This document shows positions 36,102 to 51,200 of a stretch of 64,000 nt of DNA, piece by piece. The position numbers and the translations under genes are program-made. Numbering within the stretch: position 1 is the stretch's first letter; every line of letters starts with the position of its first letter. Location of the stretch: positions 34,966,918 through 35,030,917 of the forward strand of contig CP136062.1 of assembly GCA_032622095.1 (NCBI GenBank), in the 5' to 3' direction. The notes under the pieces were generated by a model that was not told the origin of the DNA, searched no databases, and was given only the letters and a program-made list of their open reading frames with translations. Source of the DNA: Siphonodentalium dalli (Eukaryota > Mollusca > Scaphopoda > Gadilida > Siphonodentaliidae).

Positions 36102-36290
36102 ACTAGGTGTGTGTGCATCGTTATTGGACCTGATTAGGACAGGATCTAGATGTGGTTAAGGTTGCATTTTACTATCCTCTGATCTACTGGATACCCTCAA
36201 CCACGAAAAGCGGCTAAAATATGTTTTCTCGTTGAAATAATTTTTTGATTCTTGAATACCCAAATCGGCCACATTTTTTGAAAAATGCCC

Positions 36291-39200
36291 ATATAACACA
36301 TATGGTAGCGAATAGACAGCCACCACTTCCAGAAAGAAAACCAAACAATGTCTGAATGTATCACAGGCAAAATGGAACCCCACTCCGTTGTATTGCAGCA
36401 GAGGTTGTTTTGGGGAAATAACGTTGATGAGTCATATGACGTAATCGCGCGCGACGTCGTTGATATGTGCTGTTAACCACAAACCTGCCAAATTAGTTAT
36501 CTATAATGATTCAGTATCCAGAAAAGGAACAGTGTTTACCGTGGCAGGGATTGTTTAATTAAATCAATGTATTGCAGCCCAAGGTGTATCTAGGTGAAAC
36601 AAAGGAAATCAAACCATAAAAAGTAGTCAAACTCAAACTTTAATGTAACTAAATATAATGTAAGAGTTGTCCCTATAAACTGAGTCATTGTTAAACTGTC
36701 AAACGTCTAATGATCAAAAGACTCCTCTAAAGCGGGTGACCAGGAACACCGAGTTCCATATCATATTAGTTTTGTGATACCCATAAACATATGAGCAGAG
36801 GGATGCTCGTATCCCTGTTCCACAGTAGAGGCACCCCTGTCTTGGATTCCGGTAGTGGAACATCACTAATGGTATCCAGAGCAGTCTGCCTTGCGGCAGT
36901 TTACAAATGTCATGATATGAGTAACAAAAACATAGAATATACCAGTCTAGACTACCTTGGATTAATCGCTCTTTATCATATTCTCGTATAAAACCCAACG
37001 AAAACCGCAGACGCTCTTTATCCATGATGTGGCATATTCGCCGGAAACGAACCAACAACATGTATAACTCATGTTAAAATTGGTCGGGCGGATTCCAAAT
37101 CCTAACTATACCCGTTTATTAGTCCAGTAAATTTCCAGACCAAATTCCAGCCAATTAAGTTAAACCCACCAAACACCTCATAGGGAGATGAACAAGGGAG
37201 AGAATACCAACAAAAAGGGGGCCATAGCTATATATGGTCGAAGTTGGCCAGCGGTCCCAGAATATGGACCCGACCTGTCTCTGTATATAGTATACCCAAA
37301 TACCAAAATTACATGTTATCCAGTTGATACTTTATAAAGTTATTATCCATAAGTCAAAATCGAGTATATGGATGGACAGACCGACAGACGGACAGATTAA
37401 TAATATAATAAAATGCGTCCATATTCTTTTTTAATTTAAACATATGTTGCACGCGGAGTTTGAGTTTCCGATATTATGCATCACCTCTAATGGTATTAAA
37501 CAATACATATACTTGTTATGCATGCATGCTAGGGTGGAAATTCCAGATAATCGTAACAATCATGCTTAATATACATAATTTGCATATAAACCGTCGACAA
37601 CCGCTTTTTGGGTGGTATTGTATGATTATGGAGCCAATTATCAGAAAGTAACTACACTGTTCCAAGAGGTAAACATTGCGTTGTTGATTACTCACACTAT
37701 CGTGGCAAGGTTATTTTGTTATCTTGTCATCGGAGATACCGTTGTTCATATAGGGAGGATAGCCAATATACTATATACCTGTTATTGAAACATAGAATTT
37801 AAAGGATTAAGAACCGTTTGCATACATTGTTATATGGGGACAAACCCAGGAGAAAATATAAGTGTTTATATATAGGAGGGACTTAATTTAGTATGTCTAT
37901 ATATACATATACACATTCAATAACACAATAGAACGCTCTTTATCAATGGGTTTCCTTTATATTCAATGTATATATAATTAATGTATTCTCTACAATTATA
38001 TACTAGTAATAGGTTATAGATCTTAAACAATATCGTGATTTAGCCTAATGTTTGATTATCAGCGTGGCTTGATAACATGGAGGAAACATTAAATTATATA
38101 ATTTGGAAAATGTTTACTACGATCAAGCCGAAAATGGTCTTTAGAATGTTGGGAATCAGCAAATAATAAACAGCATGGGTTATCAAGAGAGCATCTCTAG
38201 TTTAATCGAACTTCAAATACAGAACGTTTGTTTGTGGTTTCGGTTCTAATGCTCCCGACCTAATATGATCACTAGAGAAAGAACCGTGCAGTTCAGAATT
38301 ACCGAACTACACCCCAGCTGAAAATGGGCCAGAGTAACCTCGTAATCAAGCACACGTAGATTTTCAAACGATTGATCGCGCGCGATGGTGCACCAAAAAA
38401 CCGTACAGTATAAACCTGTATGTCGCGTACCGGTATAATAATATGTAAGTTTGTAATTGTTAATTTTTGTTCCTCCCTGGATATAGGTTGGATTTAACGT
38501 CCATCTGAATAGCAATTTTTTAGAAACAGTTCTTGGGAGTAATCCGAGTTCAGATAAAGTTAACAATATTGAATTTATAGGAATCGAGCTGTCAAGTAGA
38601 ATGAAACAAAGTTACCTTAATTTGTTGATTTACATGGTCGAAGTGTTATCCATTGTCCGAAGCATATATAACACATATGGTAGCGAATAGACAGCCACCA
38701 CTTCCAGAAAGAAAACCAAACAATGTCTGAATGTATCACAGGCAAATGGAACCCCACTCCGTTGTATTGCAAGCAGAGGTTGTTTTGGGGAAATAACGTT
38801 GATGAGTCATATGACGTAATCGCGCGCGACGTCGTTGATATGTGCTGTTAACCACAAACCTGCCAAATTAGTTATCTATAATGATTCAGTATCCAGAAAA
38901 GGAACAGTGTTTACCGTGGCAGGGATTGTTTAATTAAATCAATGTATTGCAGCCCAAGGTGTATCTAGGTGAAACAAAGGAAATCAAACCATAAAAAGTA
39001 GTCAAACTCAAACTTTAATGTAACTAAATATAATGTAAGAGTTGTCCCTATAAACTGAGTCATTGTTAAACTGTCAAACGTCTAAAGATCAAAAGACTCC
39101 TCTAAAGCGGGTGACCAGGAACACCGAGTTCCATATCATATTAGTTTTGTGATACCCATAAACATATGAGCAGAGGGATGCTCTTATCCCGGTTCCACAG

Positions 39201-42200
39201 TAGAGGCACCCCTGTCTTGGATTCCGGTAGTGGAACATCACTAATGGTATCCAGAGCAGTCTGCCTTGCGGCAGTTTACAAATGTCATGATATGAGTAAC
39301 AAAAACATAGAATATACCAGTCTAGACTACCTTGGATTAATCGCTCTTTATCATATTCTCGTATAAAACCCAACGAAAACCGCAGACGCTCTTTATCCAT
39401 GATGTGGCATATTCGCCGGAAACGAACCAACAACATGTATAACTCATGTTAAAATTGGTCGGGCGGATTCCAAATCATAACTATACCCGTTTATTAGTCC
39501 AGTAAATTTCCAGACCAAATTCCAGCCAATTAAGTTAAACCCACCAAACACCTCATAGGGAGATGAACAAGGGAGAGAATACCAACAAAAAGGGGGCCAT
39601 AGCTATATATGGTCGAAGTTGGCCAGCGGTCCCAGAATATGGACCCGACCTGTCTCTGTATATAGTATACCCAAATACCAAAATTACATGTTATCCAGTT
39701 GATACTTTATAAAGTTATTATCCATAAGTCAAAATCGAGTATATGGATGGACAGACCGACAGACAGACAGATTAATAATATAATAAAATGCGTCCATATT
39801 CTTTTTTAATTTAAACATGTTGCACGCGGAGTTTGAGTTTCCGATATTATGCATCACATCTAATGGTATTAAAAAATACATACACTTGTTATGCATGCAT
39901 GCTAGGGTGGAAATTCCAGATAATCGTAACAATCATGCTTAATATACATAATTTGCATATAAACCGTCGACAACCGCTTTTTGGGTGGTATTGTATGATT
40001 ATGGAGCCAATTATCAGAAAGTAACTACACTGTTCCAAGAGGTAAACATTGCGTTGTTGATTACTCACACTATCGTGGCAAGGTTATTTTGTTATCTTGT
40101 CATCGGAGGTACCGTTGTTCATATAGGGAGGATAGCCAATATACTATACCTGTTATTGAAACATAGAATTTAAAGGATTAAGAACCGTTTGCATACATTG
40201 TTATATGGGGACAAACCCAGGAGAAAATATAAGTGTTTATATATAGGAGGGACTTAATTTAGTATGTCTATATATACATATACACATTAAATAACACAAT
40301 AGAACGCTCTTTATCAATGGGTTTCCTTTATATTCAATGTATATATAATTAATGTATTCTCTACAATTATATACTAGTAATAGGTTATTATATATATCTT
40401 AAACAATATCGTGATTTAGCCTAATGTTTGATTATCAGCGTGGCTTGATAACATGGAGGAAACATTAAATTATATAATTTGGAAAATGTTTACTACGATC
40501 AAGCCGAAAATGGTCTTTAGAATGTTGGGAATCAGAAAATAATAAACAGCATGGGTTATCAAAAGAGCATCTCTAGTTTAAACGAACTTCAAATACAGAA
40601 CGTTTGTTTGTGGTTTCGGTTCTAATGCTCCCGACCTAATATGATCACTAGAGAAAGACCCGTGCAGTTCAGAATTACCGAACTACACCCCAGCTGAAAA
40701 TGGGCCAGAGTAACCTCGTAATCAAGCACACGTAGATTTTCAAACGATTGATCGCGCGCGATGGTGCACCAAAAAACCGTACAGTATAAACCTGTATGTC
40801 GCGTACCGGTATAATAATATGTAAGTTTGTAATTGTTAATTTTTGTTCCTCCCTGGATATAGGTTGGATTTAACGTCCATCTGAATAGCAATTTTTTAGA
40901 AACAGTTCTTGGGAGTAATCCGAGTTCAGATAAAGTTAACAATATTGAATTTATAGGAATCGAGCTGTCAAGTAGAATGAAACAAAGTTACCTTAATTTG
41001 TTGATTTACATGGTCGAAGTGTTATCCATTGTCCGAATCATATATAACACATATGGTAGCGAATAGACAGCCACCACTTCCAGAAAGAAAACCAAACAAT
41101 GTCTGAATGTATCACAGGCAAAATGGAACCCCACTCCGTTGTATTGCAGCAGAGGTTGTTTTGGGGAAATAACGTTGATGAGTCATATGACGTAATCGCG
41201 CGCGACGTCGTTGATATGTGCTGTTAACCACAAACCTGCCAAATTAGTTATCTATAATGATTCAGTATCCAGAAAAGGAACAGTGTTTACCGTGGCAGGG
41301 ATTGTTTAATTAAATCAATGTATTGCAGCCCAAGGTGTATCTAGGTGAAACAAAGGAAATCAAACCATAAAAAGTAGTCAAACTCAAACTTTAATGTAAC
41401 TGAATATAATGTAAGAGTTGTCCCTATAAACTGAGTCATTGTTAAACTGTCAAACGTCTAATGATCAAAAGACTCCTCTAAAGCGGGTGACCAGGAACAC
41501 CGAGTTCCATATCATATTAGTTTTGTGATACCCATAAACATATGAGCAGAGGGATGCTCGTATCCCGGTTCCACAGTAGAGGCACCCCTGTCTTGGATTC
41601 CGGTAGTGGAACATCACTAATGGTATCCAGAGCAGTCTGCCTTGCGGCAGTTTACAAATGTCATGATATGAGTAACAAAAACATAGAATATACCAGTCTA
41701 GACTACCTTGGATTAATCGCTCTTTATCATATTCTCGTATAAAACCCAACGAAAACCGCAGACGCTCTTTATCCATGATGTGGCATATTCGCCGGAAACG
41801 AACCAACAACATGTATAACTCATGTTAAAATTGGTCGGGCGGATTCCAAATCCTAACTATACCCGTTTATTAGTCCAGTAAATTTCCAGACCAAATTCCA
41901 GCCAATTAAGTTAAACCCACCAAACACCTCATAGGGAGATGAACAAGGGAGAGAATACCAACAAAAAGGGGGCCATAGCTATATATGGTCGAAGTTGGCC
42001 AGCGGTCCTAGAATATGGACCCGACCTGTCTCTGTATATAGTATACCCAAATACCAAAATTACATGTTATCCAGTTGATACTTTATAAAGTTATTATCCA
42101 TAAGTCAAAATCGAGTATATGGATGGACAGACCGACAGACGGACAGATTAATAATATAATAAAATGCGTCCATATTCTTTTTTAATTTAAACATATGTTG

Positions 42201-45200
42201 CACGCGGAGTTTGAGTTTCCGATATTATGCATCACATCTAATGATATTAAACAATACATACACTTGTTATGCATGCATGCTAGGGTGGAAATTCCAGATA
42301 ATCGTAACAATCATGCTTAATATACATAATTTGCATATAAACCGTCGACAACCGCTTTTTGGGTGGTATTGTATGATTATGGAGCCAATTATCAGAAAGT
42401 AACTACACTGTTCCAAGAGGTAAACATTGCGTTGTTGATTACTCACACTATCGTGGCAAGGTTATTTTGTTATCTTGTCATCGGAGGTACCGTTGTTCAT
42501 ATAGGGAGGATAGCCAATATACTATACCTGTTATTGAAACATAGAATTTAAAGGATTAAGAACCGTTTGCATACATTGTTATATGGGGACAAACCCAGGA
42601 GAAAATATAAGTGTTTATATATAGGAGGGACTTAATTTAGTATGTCTATATATACATATACACATTAAATAACACAATACAACGCTCTTTATCAATGGGT
42701 ATCCTTTATATTCAATGTATATATAATTAATGTATTCTCTACAATTATATACTAGTAATAGGTTATAGATCTTAAACAATATCGTGATTTAGCCTAATGT
42801 TTGATTATCAGCGTGGCGTGATAACATGGAGGAAACATTAAATTATATAATTTGGAAAATGTTTACTATGATCAAGCCGAAAATGGTCTTTAGAATGTTG
42901 GGAATCAGAAAATAATAAACAGCATGGGTTATCAAGAGAGCATCTCTAGTTTAAACGAACTTCAAATACAGAACGTTTGTTTGTGGTTTCGGTTCTAATG
43001 CTCCCGACCTAATATGATCACTAGAGAAAGAACCGTGCAGTTCAGAATTACCGAACTACACCCCAGCTGAAAATGGGCCAGAGTAACCTCGTAATCAAGC
43101 ACACGTAGATTTTCAAACGATTGATCGCGCGTGATGGTGCACCAAAAAACCGTACAGTATAAACCTGTATGTCGCGTACCGGTATAATAATATGTAAGTT
43201 TGTAATTGTTAATTTTTGTTCCTCCCTGGATATAGGTTGGATTTAACGTCCATCTGAATAGCAATTTTTTAGAAACAGTTCTTGGGAGTAATCCTAGTTC
43301 AGATAAAGTTAACAATATTGAATTTATAGGAATCGAGCTGTCAAGTAGAATGAAACAAAGTTACCTTAATTTGTTGATTTACATGGTCGAAGTGTTATCC
43401 ATTGTCCGAAGCATATATAACACATATGGTAGCGAATAGACAGCCACCACTTCCAGAAAGAAAACCAAACAATGTCTGAATGTATCACAGGCAAAATGGA
43501 ACCCCACTCCGTTGTATTGCAGCAGAGGTTGTTTTGGGGAAATAACGTTGATGAGTCATATGACGTAATCGCGAGCGACGTCGTTGATATGTGCTGTTAA
43601 CCACAAACCTGCCAAATTAGTTATCTATAATGATTCAGTATCCAGAAAAGGAACAGTGTTTACCGTGGCAGGGATTGTTTAATTAAATCAATGTATTGCA
43701 GCCCCCAAGGTGTATCTAGGTGAAACAAAGGAAATCAAACCATAAAAAGTAGTCAAACTCAAACTTTAATGTAACTGAATATAATGTAAGAGTTGTCCCT
43801 ATAAACTGAGTCATTGTTAAACTGTCAAACGTCTAATGATCAAAAGACTCCTCTAAAGCGGGTGACCAGGAACACCGAGTTCCATATCATATTAGTTTTG
43901 TGATACCCATAAGCATATGAGCAGAGGGATGCTCGTATCCCGGTTCCACAGTAGAGGCACCCCTGTCTTGGATTCCGGTAGTGGAACATCACTAATGGTA
44001 TCCAGAGCAGTCTGCCTTGCGGCAGTTTACAAATGTCATGATATGAGTAACAAAAACATAGAATATACCAGTCTAGACTACCTTGGATTAATCGCTCTTT
44101 ATCATATTCTCGTATAAAACCCAACGAAAACCGCAGACGCTCTTTATCCATGATGTGGCATATTCGCCGGAAACGAACCAACAACATGTATAACTCATGT
44201 TAAAATTGGTCGGGCGGATTCCAAATCCTAACTATACCCGTTTATTAGTCCAGTAAATTTCCAGACCAAATTCCAGCCAATTAAGTTAAACCCACCAAAC
44301 ACCTCATAGGGAGATGAACAAGGGAGAGAATACCAACAAAAAGGGGGCCATAGCTATATATGGTCGAAGTTGGCCAGCGGTCCCAGAATATGGACCCGAC
44401 CTGTCTCTGTATATAGTATACCCAAATACCAAAATTACATGTTATCCAGTTGATACTTTATAAAGTTATTATCCATAAGTCAAAATCGAGTATATGGATG
44501 GACAGACCGACAGACGGACAGATTAATAATATAATAAAATGCGTCCATATTCTTTTTTAATTTAAACATATGTTGCACGCGGAGTTTGAGTTTCCGATAT
44601 TATGCATCACATCTAATGGTATTAAACAATACATACACTTGTTATGCATGCATGCTAGGGTGGAAATTCCAGATAATCGTAACAATCATGCTTAATATAC
44701 ATAATTTGCATATAAACCGTCGACAACCGCTTTTTGGGTGGTATTGTATGATTATGGAGCCAATTATCAGAAAGTAACTACACTGTTCCAAGAGGTAAAC
44801 ATTGCGTTGTTGATTACTCACACTATCGTGGCAAGGTTATTTTGTTATCTTGTCATCGGAGGTACCGTTGTTCATATAGGAAGGATAGCCAATATACTAT
44901 ACCTGTTATTGAAACATAAAATTTAAAGGATTAAGAACCGTTTGCATACATTGTTATATGGGGACAAACCCAGGAGAAAATATAAGTGTTTATATATAGG
45001 CGGGACTTAATTTAGTATGTCTATATATACATATACACATTAAATAACACAATACAACGCTCTTTATCAATGGGTTTCCTTTATATTCAATGTATATATA
45101 ATTAATGTATTCTCTACAATTATATACTAGTAATAGGTTATAGATCTTAAACAATATCGTGATTTAGCCTAATGTTTGATTATCATCGTGGCGTGATAAC

Positions 45201-48200
45201 ATGGAGGAAACATTAAATTATATAATTTGGAAAATGTTTACATTGATCAAGCCGAAAATGGTCTTTAGAATGTTGGGAATCAGAAAATAATAAACAGCAT
45301 GGGTTATCAAGAGAGCATCTCTAGTTTAAACGAACTTCAAATACAGAACGTTTGTTTGTGGTTTCGGTTCTAATGCTCCCGACCTAATATGATCACTAGA
45401 GAAAGAACCGTGCAGTTCAGAATTACCGAACTACACCCCAGCTGAAAATGGGCCAGAGTAACCTCGTAATCAAGCACACGTAGATTTTCAAACGATTGAT
45501 CGCGCGTGATGGTGCACCAAAAAACCGTACAGTATAAACCTGTATGTCGCGTACCGGTATAATAATATGTAAGTTTGTAATTGTTAATTTTTGTTCCTCC
45601 CTGGATATAGGTTGGATTTAAAGTCCATCTGAATAGCAATTTTTTAGAAACAGTTCTTGTAAGTAATCCGAGTTCAGATAAAGTTAACAATATTGAATTT
45701 ATAGGAATCGAGCTGTCAAGTAGAATGAAACAAAGTTACCTTAATTTGTTGATTTACATGGTCGAAGTGTTATCCATTGTCCGAAGCATATATAACACAT
45801 ATGGTAGCGAATAGACAGCCACCACTTCCAGAAAGAAAACCAAACAATGTCTGAATGTATCACAGGCAAAATGGAACCCCACTCCGTTGTATTGCAGCAG
45901 AGGTTGTTTTGGGGAAATAACGTTGATGAGTCATATGACGTAATCGCGCGCGACGTCGTTGATATGTGCTGTTAACCACAAACCTGCCAAATTAGTTATC
46001 TATAATGATTCAGTATCCAGAAAAGGAACAGTGTTTACCGTGGCAGGGATTGTTTAATTAAATCAATGTATTGCAGCCCCCAAGGTGTATCTAGGTGAAA
46101 CAAAGGAAATCAAACCATAAAAAGTAGTCAAACTCAAACTTTAATGTAACTAAATATAATGTAAGAGTTGTCCCTATAAACTGAGTCATTGTTAAACTGT
46201 CAAACGTCTAATGATCAAAAGACTCCTCTAAAGCGGGTGATCAGGAACACCGAGTTCCATATCATATTAGTTTTGTGATACCCATAAACATATGAGCAGA
46301 GGGATGCTCGTATCCCGGTTCCACAGTAGAGGCACCCCTGTCTTGGATTCCGGTAGTGGAACATCACTAATGGTATCCAGAGCAGTCTGCCTTGCGGCAG
46401 TTTACAAATGTCATGATATGAGTAACAAAAACATAGAATATACCAGTCTAGACTACCTTGGATTAATCGCTCTTTATCATATTCTCGTATAAAACCCAAC
46501 GAAAACCGCAGACGCTCTTTATCCATGATGTGGCATATTCGCCGGAAACGAACCAACAACATGTATAACTCATGTTAAAATTGGTCGGGCGGATTCCAAA
46601 TCCTAACTATACCCGTTTATTAGTCCAGTAAATTTCCAGACCAAATTCCAGCCAATTAAGTTAAACCCACCAAACACCTCATAGGGAGATGAACAAGGGA
46701 GAGAATACCAACAAAAAGGGGGCCATAGCTATATATGGTCGAAGTTGGCCAGCGGTCCCAGAATATGGACCCGACCTGTCTCTGTATATAGTATACCCAA
46801 ATACCAAAATTACATGTTATCCAGTTGATACTTTATAAAGTTATTATTCATAAGTCAAAATCGAGTATATGGATGGACAGACCGACAGACGGACAGATTA
46901 ATAATATAATAAAATGCGTCCATATTCTTTTTTAATTTAAACATATGTTGCACGCGGAGTTTGAGTTTCCGATATTATGCATCACATCTAATGGTATTAA
47001 ACAATACATACACTTGTTATGCATGCATGCTAGGGTGGAAATTCCAGATAATCGTAACAATCATGCTTAATATACATAATTTGCATATAAACCGTCGACA
47101 ACCGCTTTTTGGGTGGTATTGTATGATTATGGAGCCAATTATCAGAAAGTAACTACACTGTTCCAAGAGGTAAACATTGCGTTGTTGATTACTCACACTA
47201 TCGTGGCAAGGTTATTTTGTTATCTTGTCATCGGAGGTACCGTTGTTCATATAGGGAGGATAGCCAATATACTATACCTGTTATTGAAACATAAAATTTA
47301 AAGGATTAAGAACCGTTTGCATACATTGTTATATGGGGACAAACCCAGGAGAAAATATAAGTGTTTATATATAGGAGGGACTTAATTTAGTATGTCTATA
47401 TATACATATACACATTAAATAACACAATACAACGCTCTTTATCAATGGGTTTCCTTTATATTCAATGTATATATAATTAATGTATTCTCTACAATTATAT
47501 ACTAGTAATAGGTTATAGATCTTAAACAATATCGTGATTTAGCCTAATGTTTGATTATCAGCGTGGCGTGATAACATGGAGGAAACATTAAATTATATAA
47601 TTTGGAAAATGTTTACATTGATCAAGCCGAAAATGGTCTTTAGAATGTTGGGAATCAGAAAATAATAAACAGCATGGGTTATCAAGAGAGCATCTCTAGT
47701 TTAAACGAACTTCAAATACAGAACGTTTGTTTGTGGTTTCGGTTCTAATGCTCCCGACCTAATATGATCACTAGAGAAAGAACCGTGCAGTTCAGAATTA
47801 CCGAACTACACCCCAGCTGAAAATGGGCCAGAGTAACCTCGTAATCAAGCACACGTAGATTTTCAAACGATTGATCGCGCGTGATGGTGCACCAAAAAAC
47901 CGTACAGTATAAACCTGTATGTCGCGTACCGGTATAATAATATGTAAGTTTGTAATTGTTAATTTTTGTTCCTCCCTGGATATAGGTTGGATTTAACGTC
48001 CATCTGAATAGCAATTTTTTAGAAACAGTTCTTGGGAGTAATCCGAGTTCAGATAAAGTTAACAATATTGAATTTATAGGAATCGAGCTGTCAAGTAGAA
48101 TGAAACAAAGTTACCTTAATTTGTTGATTTACATGGTCGAAGTGTTATCCATTGTCCGAAGCATATATAACACATATGGTAGCGAATAGACAGCCACCAC

Positions 48201-51200
48201 TTCCAGAAAGAAAACCAAACAATGTCTGAATGTATCACAGGCAAAATGGAACCCCACTCCGTTGTATTGCAGCAGAGGATGTTTTGGGGAAATAACGTTG
48301 ATGAGTCATATGACGTAATCGCGCGCGACGTCGTTGATATGTGCTGTTAACCACAAACCTGCCAAATTAGTTATCTATAATGATTCAGTATCCAGAAAAG
48401 GAACAGTGTTTACCGTGGCAGGGATTGTTTAATTAAATCAATGTATTGCAGCCCAAGGTGTATCTAGGTGAAACAAAGGAAATCAAACCATAAAAAGTAG
48501 TCAAACTCAAACTTTAATGTAACTAAATATAATGTAAGAGTTGTCCCTATAAACTGAGTCATTGTTAAACTGTCAAACGTCTAATGATCAAAAGACTCCT
48601 CTAAAGCGGGTGACCAGGAACACCGAGTTCCATATCATATTAGTTTTGTGATACCCATAAACATATGAGCAGAGGGATGCTCGTATCCCGGTTCCACAGT
48701 AGAGGCCCCCTGTCTTGGATTCCGGTAGTGGAACATCACTAATGGTATCCAGAGCAGTCTGCCTTGCGGCAGTTTACAAATGTCATGATATGAGTAACAA
48801 AAACATAGAATATACCAGTCTAGACTACCTTGGATTAATCGCTCTTTATCATATTCTCGTATAAAACCCAACGAAAACCGCAGACGCTCTTTATCCATGA
48901 TGTGGCATATTCGCCGGAAACGAACCAACAACATGTATAACTCATGTTAAAATTGGTCGGGCGGATTCCAAATCCTAACTATACCCGTTTATTAGTCCAG
49001 TAAATTTCCAGACCAAATTCCAGCCAATTAAGTTAAACCCACCAAACACCTCATAGGGAGATGAACAAGGGGGAGAATACCAACAAAAAGGGGGGCATAG
49101 CTATATATGGTCGAAGTTGGCCAGCGGTCCCAGAATATGGACCCGACCTGTCTCTGTATATAGTATACCCAAATACCAAAATTACATGTTATCCAGTTGA
49201 TACTTTATAAAGTTATTATCCATAAGTCAAAATCGAGTATATGGATGGACAGACCGACAGACGGACAGATTAATAATATAATAAAATTCGTCCATATTCT
49301 TTTTTAATTTAAACATATGTTGCACGCGGAGTTTGAGTTTCCGATATTATGCATCACATCTAATGGTATTAAACAATACATACACTTGTTATGCATGCAT
49401 GCTAGGGTGGAAATTCCAGATAATCGTAACAATCATGCTTAATATACATAATTTGCATATAAACCGTCGACAACCGCTTTTTGGGTGGTATTGTATGATT
49501 ATGGAGCCAATTATCAGAAAGTAACTACACTGTTCCAAGAGGTAAACATTGCGTTGTTGATTACTCACACTATCGTGGCAAGGTTATTTTGTTATCTTGT
49601 CATCGGAGGTACCGTTGTTCATATAGGGAGGATAGCCAATATACTATACCTGTTATTGTAACATAGAATTTAAAGGATTAAGAACCGTTTGCATACATTG
49701 TTATATGGGGACACACCCAGGAGAAAATATAAGTGTTTATATATAGGAGGGACTTAATTTAGTATGTCTATATATACATATACACATTAAATAACACAAT
49801 ATAACGCTCTTTATCAATGGGTTTCCTTTATATTCAATGTATATATAATTAATGTATTCTCTACAATTATATACTAGTAATAGGTTATAGATCTTAAACA
49901 ATATCGTGATTTAGCCTAATGTTTGATTATCAGCGTGGCTTGATAACATGGAGGAAACATTAAATTATATAATTTGGAAAATGTTTACTATGATCAAGCC
50001 GAAAATGGTCTTTAGAATGTTGGGAATCAGAAAATAATAAACAGCATGGGTTATCAAGAGAGCATCTCTAGTTTAAACGAACTTCAAATACAGAACGTTT
50101 GTTTGTGGTTTCGGTTCTAATGCTCCCGACCTAATATGATCACTAGAGAAAGAACCGTGCAGTTCAGAATTACCGAACTACACCCCAGCTGAAAATGGGC
50201 CAGAGTAACCTCGTAATCAAGCACACGTAGATTTTCAAACGATTGATCGCGCGCGATGGTGCACCAAAACACCGTACAGTATAAACCTGTATGTCGCGTA
50301 CCGGTATAATAATATGTAAGTTTGTAATTGTTAATTTTTGTTCCTCCCTGGATATAGGTTGGATTTAACGTCCATCTGAATAGCAATATTTTAGAAACAG
50401 TTCTTGGGAGTAATCCTAGTTCAGATAAAGTTAACAATATTGAATTTATAGGAATCGAGCTGTCAAGTAGAATGAAACAAAGTTACCTTAATTTGTTGAT
50501 TTACATGGTCGAAGTGTTATCCATTGTCCGAAGCATATATAACACATATGGTAGCGAATAGACAGCCACCACTTCCAGAATGAAAACCAAACAATGTCTG
50601 AATGTATCACAGGCAAAATGGAACCCCACTCCGTTGTATTGCAGCAGAGGTTGTTTTGGGGAAATAACGTTGATGAGTCATATGACGTAATCGCGCGCGA
50701 CGTCGTTGATATGTGCTGTTAACCACAAACCTGCCAAATTAGTTATCTATAATGATTCAGTATCCAGAAAAGGAACAGTGTTTACCGTGGCAGGGATTGT
50801 TTAATTAAATCAATGTATTGCAGCCCAAGGTGTATCTAGGTGAAACAAAGGAAATCAAACCATAAAAAGTAGTCAAACTCAAACTTTAATGTAACTAAAT
50901 ATAATGTAAGAGTTGTCCCTATAAACTGAGTCATTGTTAAACTGTCAAACGTCTAATGATCAAAAGACTCCTCTAAAGCGGGTGACCAGGAACACCGAGT
51001 TCCATATCATATTAGTTTTGTGATACCCATAAACATATGAGCAGAGGGATGCTCGTATCCCGGTTCCACAGTAGAGGCACCCCTGTCTTGGATTCCGGTA
51101 GTGGAACATCACTAATGGTATCCAGAGCAGTCTGCCTTGCGGCAGTTTACAAATGTCATGATATGAGTAACAAAAACATAGAATATACCAGTCTAGACTA

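Larger units (their letters stand above)
32489..36290. mobile_element. 3.8-kb non-autonomous DNA transposon inside a satellite unit
   Basis: The ends GGGCATTTTTCAAAAAA and its inverse form ~29-bp terminal repeats (32489-32517 and 36262-36290) with about two mismatches. ATAT lies on both sides (32485-32488 and 36291-36294), and the neighbouring units show the uninterrupted target. The AT-rich target also allows a TA duplication with TGGGC ends, so the superfamily is not assignable from this alone. No transposase frame is recognisable; the longest frames (90 and 117 residues) cross repeats. Fourteen copies of a 15-bp motif are grouped towards the two ends, and a smaller repeat element (34174-35213) occupies the middle. 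Confidence 0.9.

Noticed and set aside
32489-36290. Firm assignment of the 3.8-kb element to Sola, ISL2EU or another superfamily
   Set aside because: The AT-rich target allows a 4-bp ATAT or 2-bp TA duplication, and no transposase is present to decide.
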